From Sphingobium baderi (GTDB taxonomy: Bacteria > Pseudomonadota > Alphaproteobacteria > Sphingomonadales > Sphingomonadaceae): a stretch of DNA of 64,000 nt. The stretch is from assembly GCF_001456115.1 (NCBI RefSeq), contig NZ_CP013265.1, positions 165,717 through 229,716 on the forward strand, written 5' to 3'. A program made the position numbers and the translations under genes. Below the pieces are notes generated by a model. The model was not told the DNA's origin and did no database searches. It worked only from the letters and a program-made list of their open reading frames with translations. Below, in pieces: positions 27,965 through 37,788 of this stretch. The number at the start of each line of letters is the position of its first letter. Position 1 is the first letter of the stretch.

Positions 27965-30712
27965 GTGGCCCGCCCCCAGCCCCCCGAGGGGCCACCGGTC
28001 GTCCGCCTTGCCGGAGTGCGCCTGCACTCCGGCAAGGCGGAAGCGCTTCGGGGCATCGACCTCGACATCGTCGCGGGCCGCATGGTCGGTCTTATCGGTC
28101 CCGATGGCGTCGGAAAATCGAGCCTCCTTTCCCTCATAGCGGGTGCGCGCGCTGTTCAGGAGGGCGAGGTCCACGTGCTGGGTGGCGCCATGACCGACCG
28201 GCGCCATCGCGAGGCTGTTTGCCCGCGTATCGCCTACATGCCCCAGGGGCTCGGCCGGAACCTCTATCCGACGCTGTCGGTGGAAGAGAATCTCCAGTTT
28301 TTCGCGCGGCTTTTCGGCCATGGCGCGGCTGAACGGCGTCGCCGGATCGATGCTTTGACGCGCAGCACGGGCCTGTATTCCTTCCTTTCGCGGCCGGCGG
28401 GGAAGTTGTCCGGGGGCATGAAGCAGAAGCTCGGCCTGTGCTGCGCGCTCATCCACGATCCCGATCTGCTGATCCTGGACGAGCCGACCACAGGCGTCGA
28501 TCCGCTGGCGCGCGCGCAATTCTGGGATCTGATTGCGCGGATCCGCAGCGAGCGTCCCGGCATGAGCGTCATCGTCGCGACCGCCTATATGGACGAGGCC
28601 GAGCGCTTCGACTGGCTGGTTGCGATGGATGACGGCGCACTGCTTGCGACCGGCACGCCGGCTGAGATTCTCGAGCGCACAGGCGCGCATCATCTCGAGG
28701 CCGCCTTCGCCGAACTGCTGCCTGAAGAAAGGAAGCGCGGCCATAAGGCGGTGGTAATACCTCCGCTCGATGTGGATGAAGACGACATCGCCATCGAGGC
28801 GAAGGATCTCACGATGCGTTTCGGCGATTTCGTCGCCGTCGACCATGTGAGTTTTCGAATCCGCCGGGGCGAGATTTTCGGCTTTCTGGGTTCCAACGGC
28901 TGCGGCAAATCGACCACCATGAAGATGCTGACCGGCCTGCTGTCCGCGAGCGAAGGCCAAGCCTGGTTGTTCGGTAAGAAGGTCGATGCGGCCGATATCG
29001 AGACCCGCAGGCGCGTTGGATATATGAGCCAGGCTTTCTCGCTTTATGGCGAACTGACCGTCCGACAGAATCTTGAGCTGCACGCGCGACTGTTCCACGT
29101 GCCGATCGAGGATATTCCTGGCCGGGTCACCGAAATGGCCGACCGCTTCAGTCTTGAAGCGGTGATGGACGAACTGCCCGAGCAGCTGCCACTCGGCATC
29201 CGCCAGCGTCTGAGCCTCGCTGTCGCCATGGTCCACAAGCCCGAGCTTCTGATTCTCGATGAGCCGACCTCGGGCGTCGATCCGGTCGCACGCGACGCCT
29301 TCTGGAATTTGCTGGCCGAACTGTCACGCCGGGACAAGGTGACGATCTTCATCTCGACCCACTTCATGAACGAAGCAGAGCGGTGCGACCGGATGTCCAT
29401 GATGCATGCCGGGCGGGTCCTTGACAGCGATGCCCCTGCGGCACTGGTCGAAAAGCGGGGGGCAGCGTCACTGGAGGAAGCATTCATCGGCTATCTGGTG
29501 GAGGCGGGCGGCGATGGCGAGGCAGAGGTCAGTGAGCTTCCTGTCGTGGAGGCTGAACAAATCCACGAAGCCGATGGGAGGCGTCGCCGCTTCAGCGTGC
29601 AACGCATGCTGAGCTATGTCTGGCGGGAGACGCTCGAATTGCGACGCGATCCCTTGCGCGGAACCCTCGCGATTGCGGGCTCGGTGATCCTGCTGCTGGT
29701 GATGGGCTTTGGCATCAGCCTGGACGTGGACAATCTTCGTTATGCAGTGCTGGACCGCGACCAGAGCAGCATCAGCCAGCGCTATCAGCTCGATATTTCC
29801 GGCTCCCCCTATTTCCTCGAGCAGCCGCCCATCACCGATTATGACGATCTCGACCGGCGGATGAAAAGCGGCGATCTCGCGCTCGCCATCGAGATCCCGC
29901 CCGGCTTCGGGCGCGACCTGCTGCGCGGCGAGCGCGTCGCGGTCGCCGCCTGGTTCGACGGCGCGATGCCGATGCGGGGCGAGACCGTGCAGGGCTATGT
30001 CCAGGGCCTCCACCAGCACTGGCTCGCCGATCAGATGCGCATGGCCGGGATCGGCGCCACGGGCGGCTCGATCGCGGTGGAAAACCGCTTTCGCTACAAT
30101 CCCGACGTCAAAAGCCTGCCCGCGATGGTACCGGCGGTCATTCCCCTGCTTCTGCTGATGCTGCCGGCGATGCTCGCGGCGCTGGCGGTCGTGCGCGAGA
30201 AGGAGACCGGCGCGATCATCAACCTTTATGTGACGCCGGTGACGCGCGCGGAATTTCTTCTGGGCAAGCAGTTGCCCTATGTCGCGCTCGCCATGATCAA
30301 TTTTATCGTCATGGTGCTCGTGTCGGCCCTGCTCTTCGACGTATCGCCCAACGGAAGCATCGCCGCGATGCTGGTCGCCGGGCTGCTCTTCTCGCTGATC
30401 GCGACCGGAATGGGATTGCTCGCCTCTGCTGTAACGCGAACCCAGGTAGCGGCGATGTTCCTGGCCATGGTCGGCACGCTGATCCCGGCGATCACTTATG
30501 GCGGGATGATCGATCCCGTGTCCTCGCTTGAGGGAATGGGACGGTTGATCGGCGAGACCTATCCCGCAAGCCACATGTTCACCATCACGCGCGGCGTGTT
30601 CAACAAGGCATTGGGATTTAGCGATCTCGTCAATTCCTTCTGGCCGCTTGTGATCACGGTGCCGGTGATCGTCGGCCTGGCGATCAAGCTCCTCAAGAAG
30701 CAGGAAAGCTGA
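27965..30712 (+). CDS. ABC exporter with two ATPase domains fused to a permease (RbbA/YhiH-like)
   Basis: A 915-residue fusion beginning with GTG. Domain 1 (about 10-235) has Walker [10 protein letters not shown], signature LSGGMKQK and Walker [11 protein letters not shown]. Domain 2 (about 275-510) has [19 protein letters not shown] and a changed signature, LPLGIRQR, as in the second half of E. coli YhiH/YbhF. From about 545 an ABC-2 permease follows with one helix, a large periplasmic loop and five further helices. Four bases after the adaptor gene, one base before the second permease. Substrate unknown; drugs or lipophilic compounds are likely. Confidence 0.92.
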   Translation: MARPQPPEGPPVVRLAGVRLHSGKAEALRGIDLDIVAGRMVGLIGPDGVGKSSLLSLIAGARAVQEGEVHVLGGAMTDRRHREAVCPRIAYMPQGLGRNLYPTLSVEENLQFFARLFGHGAAERRRRIDALTRSTGLYSFLSRPAGKLSGGMKQKLGLCCALIHDPDLLILDEPTTGVDPLARAQFWDLIARIRSERPGMSVIVATAYMDEAERFDWLVAMDDGALLATGTPAEILERTGAHHLEAAFAELLPEERKRGHKAVVIPPLDVDEDDIAIEAKDLTMRFGDFVAVDHVSFRIRRGEIFGFLGSNGCGKSTTMKMLTGLLSASEGQAWLFGKKVDAADIETRRRVGYMSQAFSLYGELTVRQNLELHARLFHVPIEDIPGRVTEMADRFSLEAVMDELPEQLPLGIRQRLSLAVAMVHKPELLILDEPTSGVDPVARDAFWNLLAELSRRDKVTIFISTHFMNEAERCDRMSMMHAGRVLDSDAPAALVEKRGAASLEEAFIGYLVEAGGDGEAEVSELPVVEAEQIHEADGRRRRFSVQRMLSYVWRETLELRRDPLRGTLAIAGSVILLLVMGFGISLDVDNLRYAVLDRDQSSISQRYQLDISGSPYFLEQPPITDYDDLDRRMKSGDLALAIEIPPGFGRDLLRGERVAVAAWFDGAMPMRGETVQGYVQGLHQHWLADQMRMAGIGATGGSIAVENRFRYNPDVKSLPAMVPAVIPLLLLMLPAMLAALAVVREKETGAIINLYVTPVTRAEFLLGKQLPYVALAMINFIVMVLVSALLFDVSPNGSIAAMLVAGLLFSLIATGMGLLASAVTRTQVAAMFLAMVGTLIPAITYGGMIDPVSSLEGMGRLIGETYPASHMFTITRGVFNKALGFSDLVNSFWPLVITVPVIVGLAIKLLKKQES

Positions 30713-30713
30713 C

Positions 30714-31841
30714 ATGCGCCAGAAGCTTTCGAACATCTATCGCCTAGGCGTGAAGGAACTGTGGAGCCTGTGGCGCGATCCGATGATGCTTGTGCTGATC
30801 GTGTTCACTTTCACCTTCTCGGTCTACACGGCCGCGTCCTCCATGCCCGAGACACTGCACAAGGCCTCGCTCGCGGTTGTCGATGAAGACAGCTCACCAC
30901 TTTCGCAGCGAATCGTGTCGGCCTTCTATCCGCCCCAATTTACCCCGCCGGTCATGATCGCGCCCGCGCAGATCGATCCTGGCATGGACGAAGGCACCTA
31001 CACCTTTGTTCTGCACATCCCGTCGGGGTTCCAGCGCGACGTGCTGGCCGGCCGTCCCGCCGAGGTCCAGCTCAACACCGACGCGACGCGCATGTCACAG
31101 GCCTTCACCGGGAGCGGCTATATTCAGCAGATCGTCCTTGGCGAAGCGAATGAATTCGTACAGCGCTATCGTGGCAATGCTGGTCTACCGGTCGATCTGG
31201 AATTGCGCGCCCGGTTCAATCCGACGCTGAACAAGAGCTGGTTCGGCGGCCTCTCCCAGATCATCAACCAGATCACCCTGCTGTCGATCGTCCTGACGGG
31301 CGCTGCGCTGATCCGCGAGCGCGAGCGCGGCACGATCGAACATCTGCTGGTCATGCCGGTGACCCCCTTCGAGATTATGATGAGCAAGGTCTGGTCCATG
31401 GGGATCGTCGTTCTTCTGGCCGCGTTCCTGTCCCTCAATCTGGTCGTGCGGGGCGCGCTCGGCGTTCCGGTTGCGGGATCGATGACGTTATTTTTCATTG
31501 GCGCGGCACTGACATTGTTCGCGACGACCTCGCTCGGCATCTTCATGGCGACGCTCGCACGCAATATGCCCCAGTTCGGCATGCTCGCTGTGCTGGCGCT
31601 GCTGCCGCTCCAGATGCTTTCGGGGGGCACGACGCCGCGCGAAAGCATGCCGCAGATCGTCCAGGACGTCATGCTGGCAGCACCGACGACTCATTTTGTC
31701 GAACTGGGCCAGGCGATCCTGTTCCGCGGCGCCGGCTTCGACGTGGTCTGGCCCCAGTTTCTGGCGGTAACGGTCATAGGCGCACTGTTTTTCGCGATCG
31801 CATTGGGCCGGTTTCGCAAGACCATCGCATCGATGGCGTAG
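30714..31841 (+). CDS. ABC-2 type permease (YhhJ-like)
   Basis: A 375-residue inner-membrane permease with one N-terminal helix (LVLIVFTFTFSVYTAAS), a periplasmic domain of about 150 residues and five C-terminal helices holding the conserved RERERGTIEHLLVMPV loop. It starts one base after the preceding stop. It would form the transmembrane dimer with the permease half of the fusion protein. End of the operon. Confidence 0.92.
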   Translation: MRQKLSNIYRLGVKELWSLWRDPMMLVLIVFTFTFSVYTAASSMPETLHKASLAVVDEDSSPLSQRIVSAFYPPQFTPPVMIAPAQIDPGMDEGTYTFVLHIPSGFQRDVLAGRPAEVQLNTDATRMSQAFTGSGYIQQIVLGEANEFVQRYRGNAGLPVDLELRARFNPTLNKSWFGGLSQIINQITLLSIVLTGAALIRERERGTIEHLLVMPVTPFEIMMSKVWSMGIVVLLAAFLSLNLVVRGALGVPVAGSMTLFFIGAALTLFATTSLGIFMATLARNMPQFGMLAVLALLPLQMLSGGTTPRESMPQIVQDVMLAAPTTHFVELGQAILFRGAGFDVVWPQFLAVTVIGALFFAIALGRFRKTIASMA

Positions 31842-32228
31842 ATTACGGGAGAGCCTCCAATGACACGCAAAAAGATGCGCTGGGAGGAGGGTAATGGAGA
31901 TGACCGGGCCTTAACAGGCAGATGTTCGAGGGTCATATCATGCCGGGCCAGCCTCAATCTCGGATCTTCGAACTTGTCACAAGAATTGGCCGCCGGGTCT
32001 GAGTGCGGCGGATGCACGCAGACAAAGGTATAAACGTCACATAACCCGATCTGAAGCAACGCGGCAGTTGATGCCCCGAGCCCGCAATTGAGTTATCTGC
32101 TACGATCGGCATTCATCAAGGCGTCGGCTATGGCCTGTCTGTCGTGCTCGACGGAGCGGTCAGTCATCAATCGACCAAATGGGAAATCGCGTATCGCTCC
32201 TGTTGATCGCAACAACGGCGTCTGACGC
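31842..32228. other. Intergenic region without a supported gene
   Basis: 387 bases between the permease and the SIMPL remnant. A 57-codon plus-strand frame at 31860-32033 has a GGGAGA site before its ATG and ends in GSECGGCTQTKV, but it matches nothing I know and its composition is not clearly coding. No terminator or RNA structure stands out. Confidence 0.4.
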
Positions 32229-32561
32229 TCAGGGTTGAATCGCGTAGACAACCTGTACGCGCACCTGCGTTTCGATCGCGCGAGGTTTCAGTCCGATCGC
32301 AACAGGCGGGGGAGGCGGAGGCGGGGGCGGCGCGCTGACCTGCTGTGCCGTAACCACGATGTCGTCATATGGGCCCGGGCCGTTGAAGCTTAGATTTGAG
32401 ACGCTGAGGACGCCGCCCAGTTTGACCCCGGATGCGCGCGCAATGGTTTCCGCCTGCAGCTCGGCTTCGGCCAGCGCCTCCGTGACCCCGCGCCGCCGTA
32501 TCTCCTTGTCTTGGGGTCCGGTGAGAGGATGGACAAAAACGTACGCTCTCATGACTGCCAT
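32229..32561 (-). pseudogene. SIMPL-domain (DUF541) protein, 5' end missing
   Basis: A 110-residue frame matching only the C-terminal half of SIMPL proteins, which usually have about 230-250 residues and a signal peptide. Seen here: RRGVTEALAEAELQAETIARASGVKLGGVLSV, a nine-proline run, and the C-terminal strand VRVQVVYAI. The N-terminal half is gone, and the IS110-bearing island begins just beyond, so the gene was probably cut when that island arrived or was rearranged. Confidence 0.7.
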
Positions 32562-34034
32562 CTGCGTTACAAGGCGAGTTTACGCGTCCGCTGGCCTTTG
32601 GGCTAGCGGTGAATTTGGCATGGCCGGAGTGCCGCGGGCTCCTGATCGACGACGATTGATCACGCTCTCATCCGCGGATTGATTACCGCAATACCCGTTT
32701 CCGTCGCTGGACCTTCCTCACTCTAAGCACGGGCATCGGACTTGCCTGCCCCAACGTACACCGAGGATTGCCCATCACAGTCGGGCGCCCGCGACACACC
32801 GGCCATGCCTATGTCGCCAAAGGCCAGAGCCGAAGCTCTACCCCTGGCGGGTCAGACCGCCACCACCGGTTGCACGCGACGGGCGATGTCCCAGGCGAAA
32901 CCCACAAGTTCACGGGCGATCGCCGTGTTGACCTTGGGTTGCGGCTTGCCTGTCGCCGAGAGGCGGCGGAACCGCTGGCATAGCCGCACCTGAGCCTTCC
33001 AACCGATCGCCTGAATATCTTCGGGAAGATCCGCAACGCGATCCCGGTAACGTCGCTCTTCGCGGGCAGGAAGTCGATAGGTCCATCCCGCCTCGACCAG
33101 AATGGTGCGGGCATGAGCGTTTCCGGCGCGCGTGATCCGGCCACGCTGAACTCGCGCGCCACTCGAATATTCCGACGGGACCAGCCCGAGGTAAGCCATC
33201 AACTGCTTGGGGTTCTGAAACCTCGTCAAGTCGCCGACCTCCGCGACCAGGGTTGCCGCGACAATCAGGCGAACACCGCGAAGGGCCTGCAAACTGCGAA
33301 CCAGCGGTGCGAACCGCCAGCCATCGACCGCTTCGACGAGCGCCGCCTCGAGGCGTGCAGTTCGTGCCTGCGCCTCCAGGACACGACGCTTGGCCTCCTC
33401 GAAAGCCAGTTGCTGATGCGCGAAATCGAAACGTTGCTCCGACAGCCAGCGCCAGTAGGTTTTGGTCCATGCCGACTTTCCGGAAAATCTGCGATCATGG
33501 CGAAGCAGGAAGCTGCGCACCGATTGCTTGGCAGCCGAAGTGTCTTCCTGCGCCGACCGCCGCGCACGGATGAGATCGCGGATTGCCTCATGAGCTTCAT
33601 CCGGCACCCAGATCGGGGCCAGCTCTCCGGCGCGGAGCAGGCGCGCCAGCGTCATTGCATCGCGCCGATCGGTCTTGATCTGGTCACCAGGACGTCTCGG
33701 CATCATTGAGGGGGAAATGACAATGCAGGGTTGCCCCTGTCGGGTCAGAAGGCGCTGCAGGCCGTAGCCGCAAGGTCCCGCCTCGTAACAAAAATCAAGG
33801 GTGATGCCAGGTCCAGCCAGACGCTTGACCATACCGCGTACGGCATCGTCTTCATTCGGGATCGTGCCATGAAAGCGAACCTCGCCGCCGCGTTCGCCCT
33901 CCGCCACGGCCACCGCGATCGTCTCCTTGTGCACGTCCAGCCCGATGTACTTCAATCTCTTTGCCATCGATCATCTCCGTTGCTGACCCTCCGCAGGTGA
34001 AGCATCGCAGATCAAAGCCCTCATGGCTCAGGCA
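32562..34034 (-). mobile_element. IS110-family element abutting the left Tn3 terminal repeat
   Basis: A transposase gene with 67 bases of leader between its start and the conserved Tn3 end motif (34035-34048), and a 290-base non-coding stretch after its stop. The exact left end is not defined; the outer limit given is the start of the SIMPL remnant. The 3' non-coding part includes a small hairpin AGAGC-CGAA-GCTCT (32826-32839). The long 3' rather than 5' non-coding part would fit the IS1111 subgroup, in which the bridge RNA is encoded downstream; that is inference. Confidence 0.7.
32852..33967 (-). CDS. IS110-family transposase
   Basis: A 371-residue DEDD recombinase. The N-terminal RuvC-like domain starts IGLDVHKETIAVAV, with later acidic residues in CYEAGPCGYG and KTDRRDAMTLARLL; the C-terminal Tnp_20 domain contains LQALRGVRLIVAATLVAEVGDL and AYLGLVPSEYSSG, where the catalytic Ser region lies. 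Full length for the family. It starts close to the left Tn3 terminal motif and reads away from it. Confidence 0.95.
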   Translation of the reverse strand: MAKRLKYIGLDVHKETIAVAVAEGERGGEVRFHGTIPNEDDAVRGMVKRLAGPGITLDFCYEAGPCGYGLQRLLTRQGQPCIVISPSMMPRRPGDQIKTDRRDAMTLARLLRAGELAPIWVPDEAHEAIRDLIRARRSAQEDTSAAKQSVRSFLLRHDRRFSGKSAWTKTYWRWLSEQRFDFAHQQLAFEEAKRRVLEAQARTARLEAALVEAVDGWRFAPLVRSLQALRGVRLIVAATLVAEVGDLTRFQNPKQLMAYLGLVPSEYSSGARVQRGRITRAGNAHARTILVEAGWTYRLPAREERRYRDRVADLPEDIQAIGWKAQVRLCQRFRRLSATGKPQPKVNTAIARELVGFAWDIARRVQPVVAV

Positions 34035-34048
34035 GTCATTGGGTCTAA
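34035..34048 (-). repeat. Left inner terminal repeat of the Tn3-family unit
   Basis: GTCATTGGGTCTAA on the plus strand, overlapping the original tnpA stop codon (34045-34047), as the inner end of Tn3-type terminal repeats often does. It is the exact reverse complement of 38914-38927. Confidence 0.75.
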
Positions 34049-37019
34049 GGCTGGCGCCATGTTGGTTGGATGCGCAAGGGTCTGAACCGATCACGGGGTT
34101 TGTCGATTTCGCTCCAGAGATAGTCGCCGGTGAGGCCAATATGCTCCCAGCCCAGGGGGCGACATGGGTAACCAACTCGTCTGGCACCTCGATGCCGTTA
34201 TTACGCAGATGACGAATGGCGCGATCGAGATAGACGGTGTTCCATAACGTCACGGCTGCGGTAGCGAGGGTCAGGCCGGATGCCCGATGTCGCTGGTTCT
34301 CGAAGGTGCGGTCGCGCAGCTCGCCGAGACGGTTGAAGAAAATCGCGCGGGCGAGCGCGTTGCGTGCCTCGCCCTTGTTGAGAATGCTGCCGGTGCGGCG
34401 GCGCTGTTCGGGATCATCGAACCAGTCGAGCATGAACAGGGTGCGCTCGATCCGCCCGATCTCCCGCAAGGCGCGCGCGACGGGGTTCTGGCGCGGATAG
34501 CCGGAGAGCTTGCGCAGCATGGCCGAGGCGCTGACAGTGCCAGCGCGGATTGAAGCTGCGAGACGCAAGGTTTCGTCCCAATTCTCTTCGATGGCGCGAA
34601 CATTGATCGGACCGGCGACAAGTGCGCGAAGGGTCGGCCAGGGGTCGAGCGGTGATAGGCCGTAAAGGCGGCGCTCGTTGAGATCGCGGATACGCGGGGC
34701 GAAGCGGAAACCGAGCAGATGGCAAAGCCCGAACACATGATCGACGGCGCCGGCGGTGTCCGTCGCGTGCTCCCGGATCACCAGTTCGCTTTCATGATCC
34801 AGCAAGCCATCGAGAACGTGGGCGGCCTCTCCGGCATTGGCGGCGATGACCTTGGTGTGGAACGGCGTGAATCGGTCGGTCACATGGGTGTAGAACAGCA
34901 CGCCGGGTTCCGAACCGTAGCGGGCATTATGATCGGCCCGCGCTTCCCCGCGCCCGCCTGCCCGGAAGAACTGTCCATCAGACGACGATGTATCGCCTGG
35001 CCCCCATACGCTCGCCAACGGATGCGCGGTGTGGCAATCGACGATCGCCGCCAGCGCCGAGAGATAGGTTTCGTCGCGCACATGCCATTCCGCCGTCCAG
35101 CGCAGGCGCGCCAGGGTCAGCCCGCGTGAGCTTTCCGCCATGCGGCCCAGCCCAAGATTGGTTGCATCGGCCAAGATCGCCGCCATCAGCGCGGATTGAT
35201 CTGAGGCCGGCGCTCCGCTTCGGGCATGGACGAAGTGATCGGAGAAGCCGGACCAAGCCGCCACCTCGACCAGCAGATCGGTGATCCGCACGCGCGGCAG
35301 CATCGCGTAGAGTCTGGCCTTCAATGTCTCGGCATCGTCGGATACGATGCGGCGGAAGGGAGAAATCAGCAGTTGCCCGCGCTCAATGGTGACATCGGTC
35401 AACTCATCTGCCTCCGCCGCCCGCTCGACCTCGCTCATGCGCTTGGTCTGCAGTGTCCGCCGTTCGTCGATCCATGCCGTAAAGTCGGGCACCACGGCCA
35501 GATTGAGAGTGTTGTCCGCGCGCATGTTCTCGAACGCTGGCACGGGTAGGAGATAGTCGTCGAGCGTCCGGTAGGCCCGGCTGCCGTCCACCCAGATACT
35601 GCCTGAGCCGATGCGCTCGCGCAGATGGACGATCACCGCTATCTCATAGGCCCGCCGGTCGATCGTTCCTCCCTCCGACTGCACGACCTTGCGCCAGCGC
35701 GGCTTGATGAAGCTCGTCGGAACCTGCTTCGGGAGGACCGAACGGCCATCACGATACATTTTCTTCAGCGTCTCGACGGCCGAGAGCAGCGGGTCGCCTG
35801 CACGCGACGCGCGAAAGGTGAACGCGGCGAGGAAGGTCGGCGCGAACTTGCGGGCAGCGGGGTAGCGCTCCACCACTTCCTCAAGGCCGTCGTCGCCTGC
35901 CCGGGTGAGATCCTCCGCGTAGCGGACGCTGCGCACGAGTTCATCCCACCCCATACGATCCTCGATCGCCGCGAAGGCATCGCCCCCATCGGCATAGGCG
36001 TTGAGCAGTAGGCGGCCGAGCTGAACGTGAACGCGCGCGGTGTCCTTTAGCAGCTTTGCCTGCCCCAGTAATCGATCCGATCGGGTGCGATCGGCGCGGC
36101 GGAACAGCGATCCCACCATCTTTTCGACCATGACAAGTGCGGCGTCGGTCAACGCTGCTTCCATTTCGATGGCGAATGCCGTGAGCATCGCAAGGCGTCG
36201 AGACCGTTCGAGACGGCGAAGGTGCTGGGCGGTGACGATGCCGGCGGTTCGCGCGATCACGGCATAGCGTGCGGCATGGATGCGGCGGGCGCGGTCCGCC
36301 GTGATCCCGATGGCCCTCACCGTGTCAAGCCTAGCGACAAGGGCTTTCAGGTTCGATGCCGAGGGAGATTCCGACCAGTCGCGTATCCAGCCAAGCGGGG
36401 TGCGGCCGTGATCGTCAGAGGTGACAAGCTGCTCCAATGCAGCTTCTTGTTCGGCCGAACAGTCGCGGATCAGACCGATATTGGCGGCTTTGCGCGCTTG
36501 CGTTCGGGCGATGAGAGCGAGACGTTCGAGTGTCGATGCAGCAGGCAGGACGATACGGTCAAGCCGAAGCCGGTCCACCATGCCTGCAACGATCGTTTCG
36601 CCGCGATCGGTCGATGCGGCGATCTCCAGCCCCAAGGAGAGCATGGTCCTCACGTCCGCCCTGCTGAAAGGGCGCAGGCCCAGCCATACCTCGATTTCCG
36701 CGCGATGTTCGCGAAGTGTCGTGGCGCGGGCGGCATAGGCTGGAAAATCATCAGGGTGGCACCCGCAATGTTCGCACAGCAAAGCGAGCATGGCGATGGC
36801 CGGCACTTCACTGGGAAGCAGGCCACGGCCCGGATGGCGCATATAGCAAATCTGGACAGCGTAGCCGATGCGGTTCGCTCCGCCCCGGCGCTTCATCACC
36901 TGTGTCAGGTCATCGGGGCCGAGAGTGTAAATCCGCTCGATCGTCTCGCGGTCGGTCGGGGGATCGAAGATCGCCATGCGCTGCGCGGGCGACAATATGG
37001 TCTTGGGCGACATCGACAT
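34045..37019 (-). pseudogene. tnpA: Tn3-family transposase with a frameshift near its C-terminus
   Basis: About 990 codons of a Tn3 transposase. The DUF4158 N-terminal domain starts at MSPKTILSPAQRMAIFDPPTD, and the catalytic DDE_Tnp_Tn3 domain includes SSDGQFFRAGGRGEA and WNTVYLDRAIRHLR. After DELVTHVAP the frame is one base short in the run at 34155-34159: the other frame reads [21 protein letters not shown] and on to a TAG at 34045-34047, the expected end. As it stands, translation runs on about 100 codons into the IS110 element. Activity is doubtful because the last 40 residues are replaced. Confidence 0.88.
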
Positions 37020-37146
37020 CCTGTTGACGTGTCACGAAACAGGAAAGCGCGCCTGTTCACGGAGCATAGACTGAAAGACGGATTATGTTACATAACAGGA
37101 GGAAGTTGACGGGCAACACCGCCATGTCACGCAATCGGACGTATAT
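37020..37146. promoter_or_regulatory. Putative res site and divergent promoter region
   Basis: 127 bases between divergent tnpA and resolvase genes, where Tn3-family res sites lie. Related short sequences recur: GTGTCACGAAACAGG, TGTTCACGGAGCATAG, ATGTTACATAACAGG and ATGTCACGCAATCGG. These could be half-sites of the three resolvase-binding subsites. Inferred mainly from position. Confidence 0.6.
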
Positions 37147-37788
37147 GTGACTACGCAGATCGGTTATGCACGGGTGTCCAAAGCGGATGGCAGCCAGGTC
37201 CATGATCTCCAGCGCGATGCGCTAATCGCGGCCGGCATCGATCCCGACCACATTTATGAGGACGCTGCTTCTGGCCGGCTCGACAAGAGACCGGGGCTGG
37301 ACGCCTGTCTGAAAGCGCTACGCCGCGACGACACGCTCGTGATCTGGAAGCTAGACCGGCTCGGCCGCGATCTGCGTCACCTCGTCAACACAGTCGGCGA
37401 CCTGACCAGGCGTGGCATCGGCCTCAAGGTGCTGGCGGGTGAAGGCGCGTCGATCGACACCACCACTGCTAATGGTCGGCTGATCTTCGCGATTTTCGCC
37501 GGCCTTGCCGAGTTCGAGCGTGAGCTGATCGTCGAGCGTACCCGTGCCGGCCTCGTCTCAGCCCGCGTGCGCGGGCGGCATGGGGGACGCCCTTTTAAAA
37601 TGACGCCCGCCAAGCTGCGCCTCGCCCAAGCCGCGATGGGGAAGCCAGAGACAAAAGTCGCCGAATTATGCGCCGAGTTGGGCATCACCCGGCAGACACT
37701 CTACCGACATGTCACGCCGAAAGGGGAAATCCGGGCGGACGGACAGAAGCTTCTCGCTCGAAAGGCGCGATCACTGGATAAGTCATGA
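37147..37788 (+). CDS. tnpR: Serine resolvase/invertase of the Tn3-family unit
   Basis: A 213-residue small serine recombinase. The catalytic domain has IGYARVSKADGSQ with nucleophile Ser near residue 11, LVIWKLDRLGRDL, and GRLIFAIFAGLAEFERELI; the long E helix is followed by a helix-turn-helix (KVAELCAELGITRQTLYRHV). GTG at 37147 gives the family N-terminus. Its stop overlaps the start of the cargo gene in ATGA. It would resolve cointegrates at the upstream res region. Confidence 0.94.
   Translation: MTTQIGYARVSKADGSQVHDLQRDALIAAGIDPDHIYEDAASGRLDKRPGLDACLKALRRDDTLVIWKLDRLGRDLRHLVNTVGDLTRRGIGLKVLAGEGASIDTTTANGRLIFAIFAGLAEFERELIVERTRAGLVSARVRGRHGGRPFKMTPAKLRLAQAAMGKPETKVAELCAELGITRQTLYRHVTPKGEIRADGQKLLARKARSLDKS

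Noticed and set aside
28800..30100. Degenerate signature motif in the second ATPase domain of the ABC fusion
   Set aside because: LPLG in place of LSGG looks odd, but it is the normal state of the second domain in YhiH/YbhF-type proteins.
27770..30736. Two long minus-strand frames opposite the ABC exporter genes
   Set aside because: His/Arg-rich shadows; the plus-strand proteins carry complete Walker motifs and membrane helices.
33852..34044. Apparent extension of tnpA into the IS110 element
   Set aside because: Result of the frameshift at 34155-34159; the native ending is found in the next frame at 34045.
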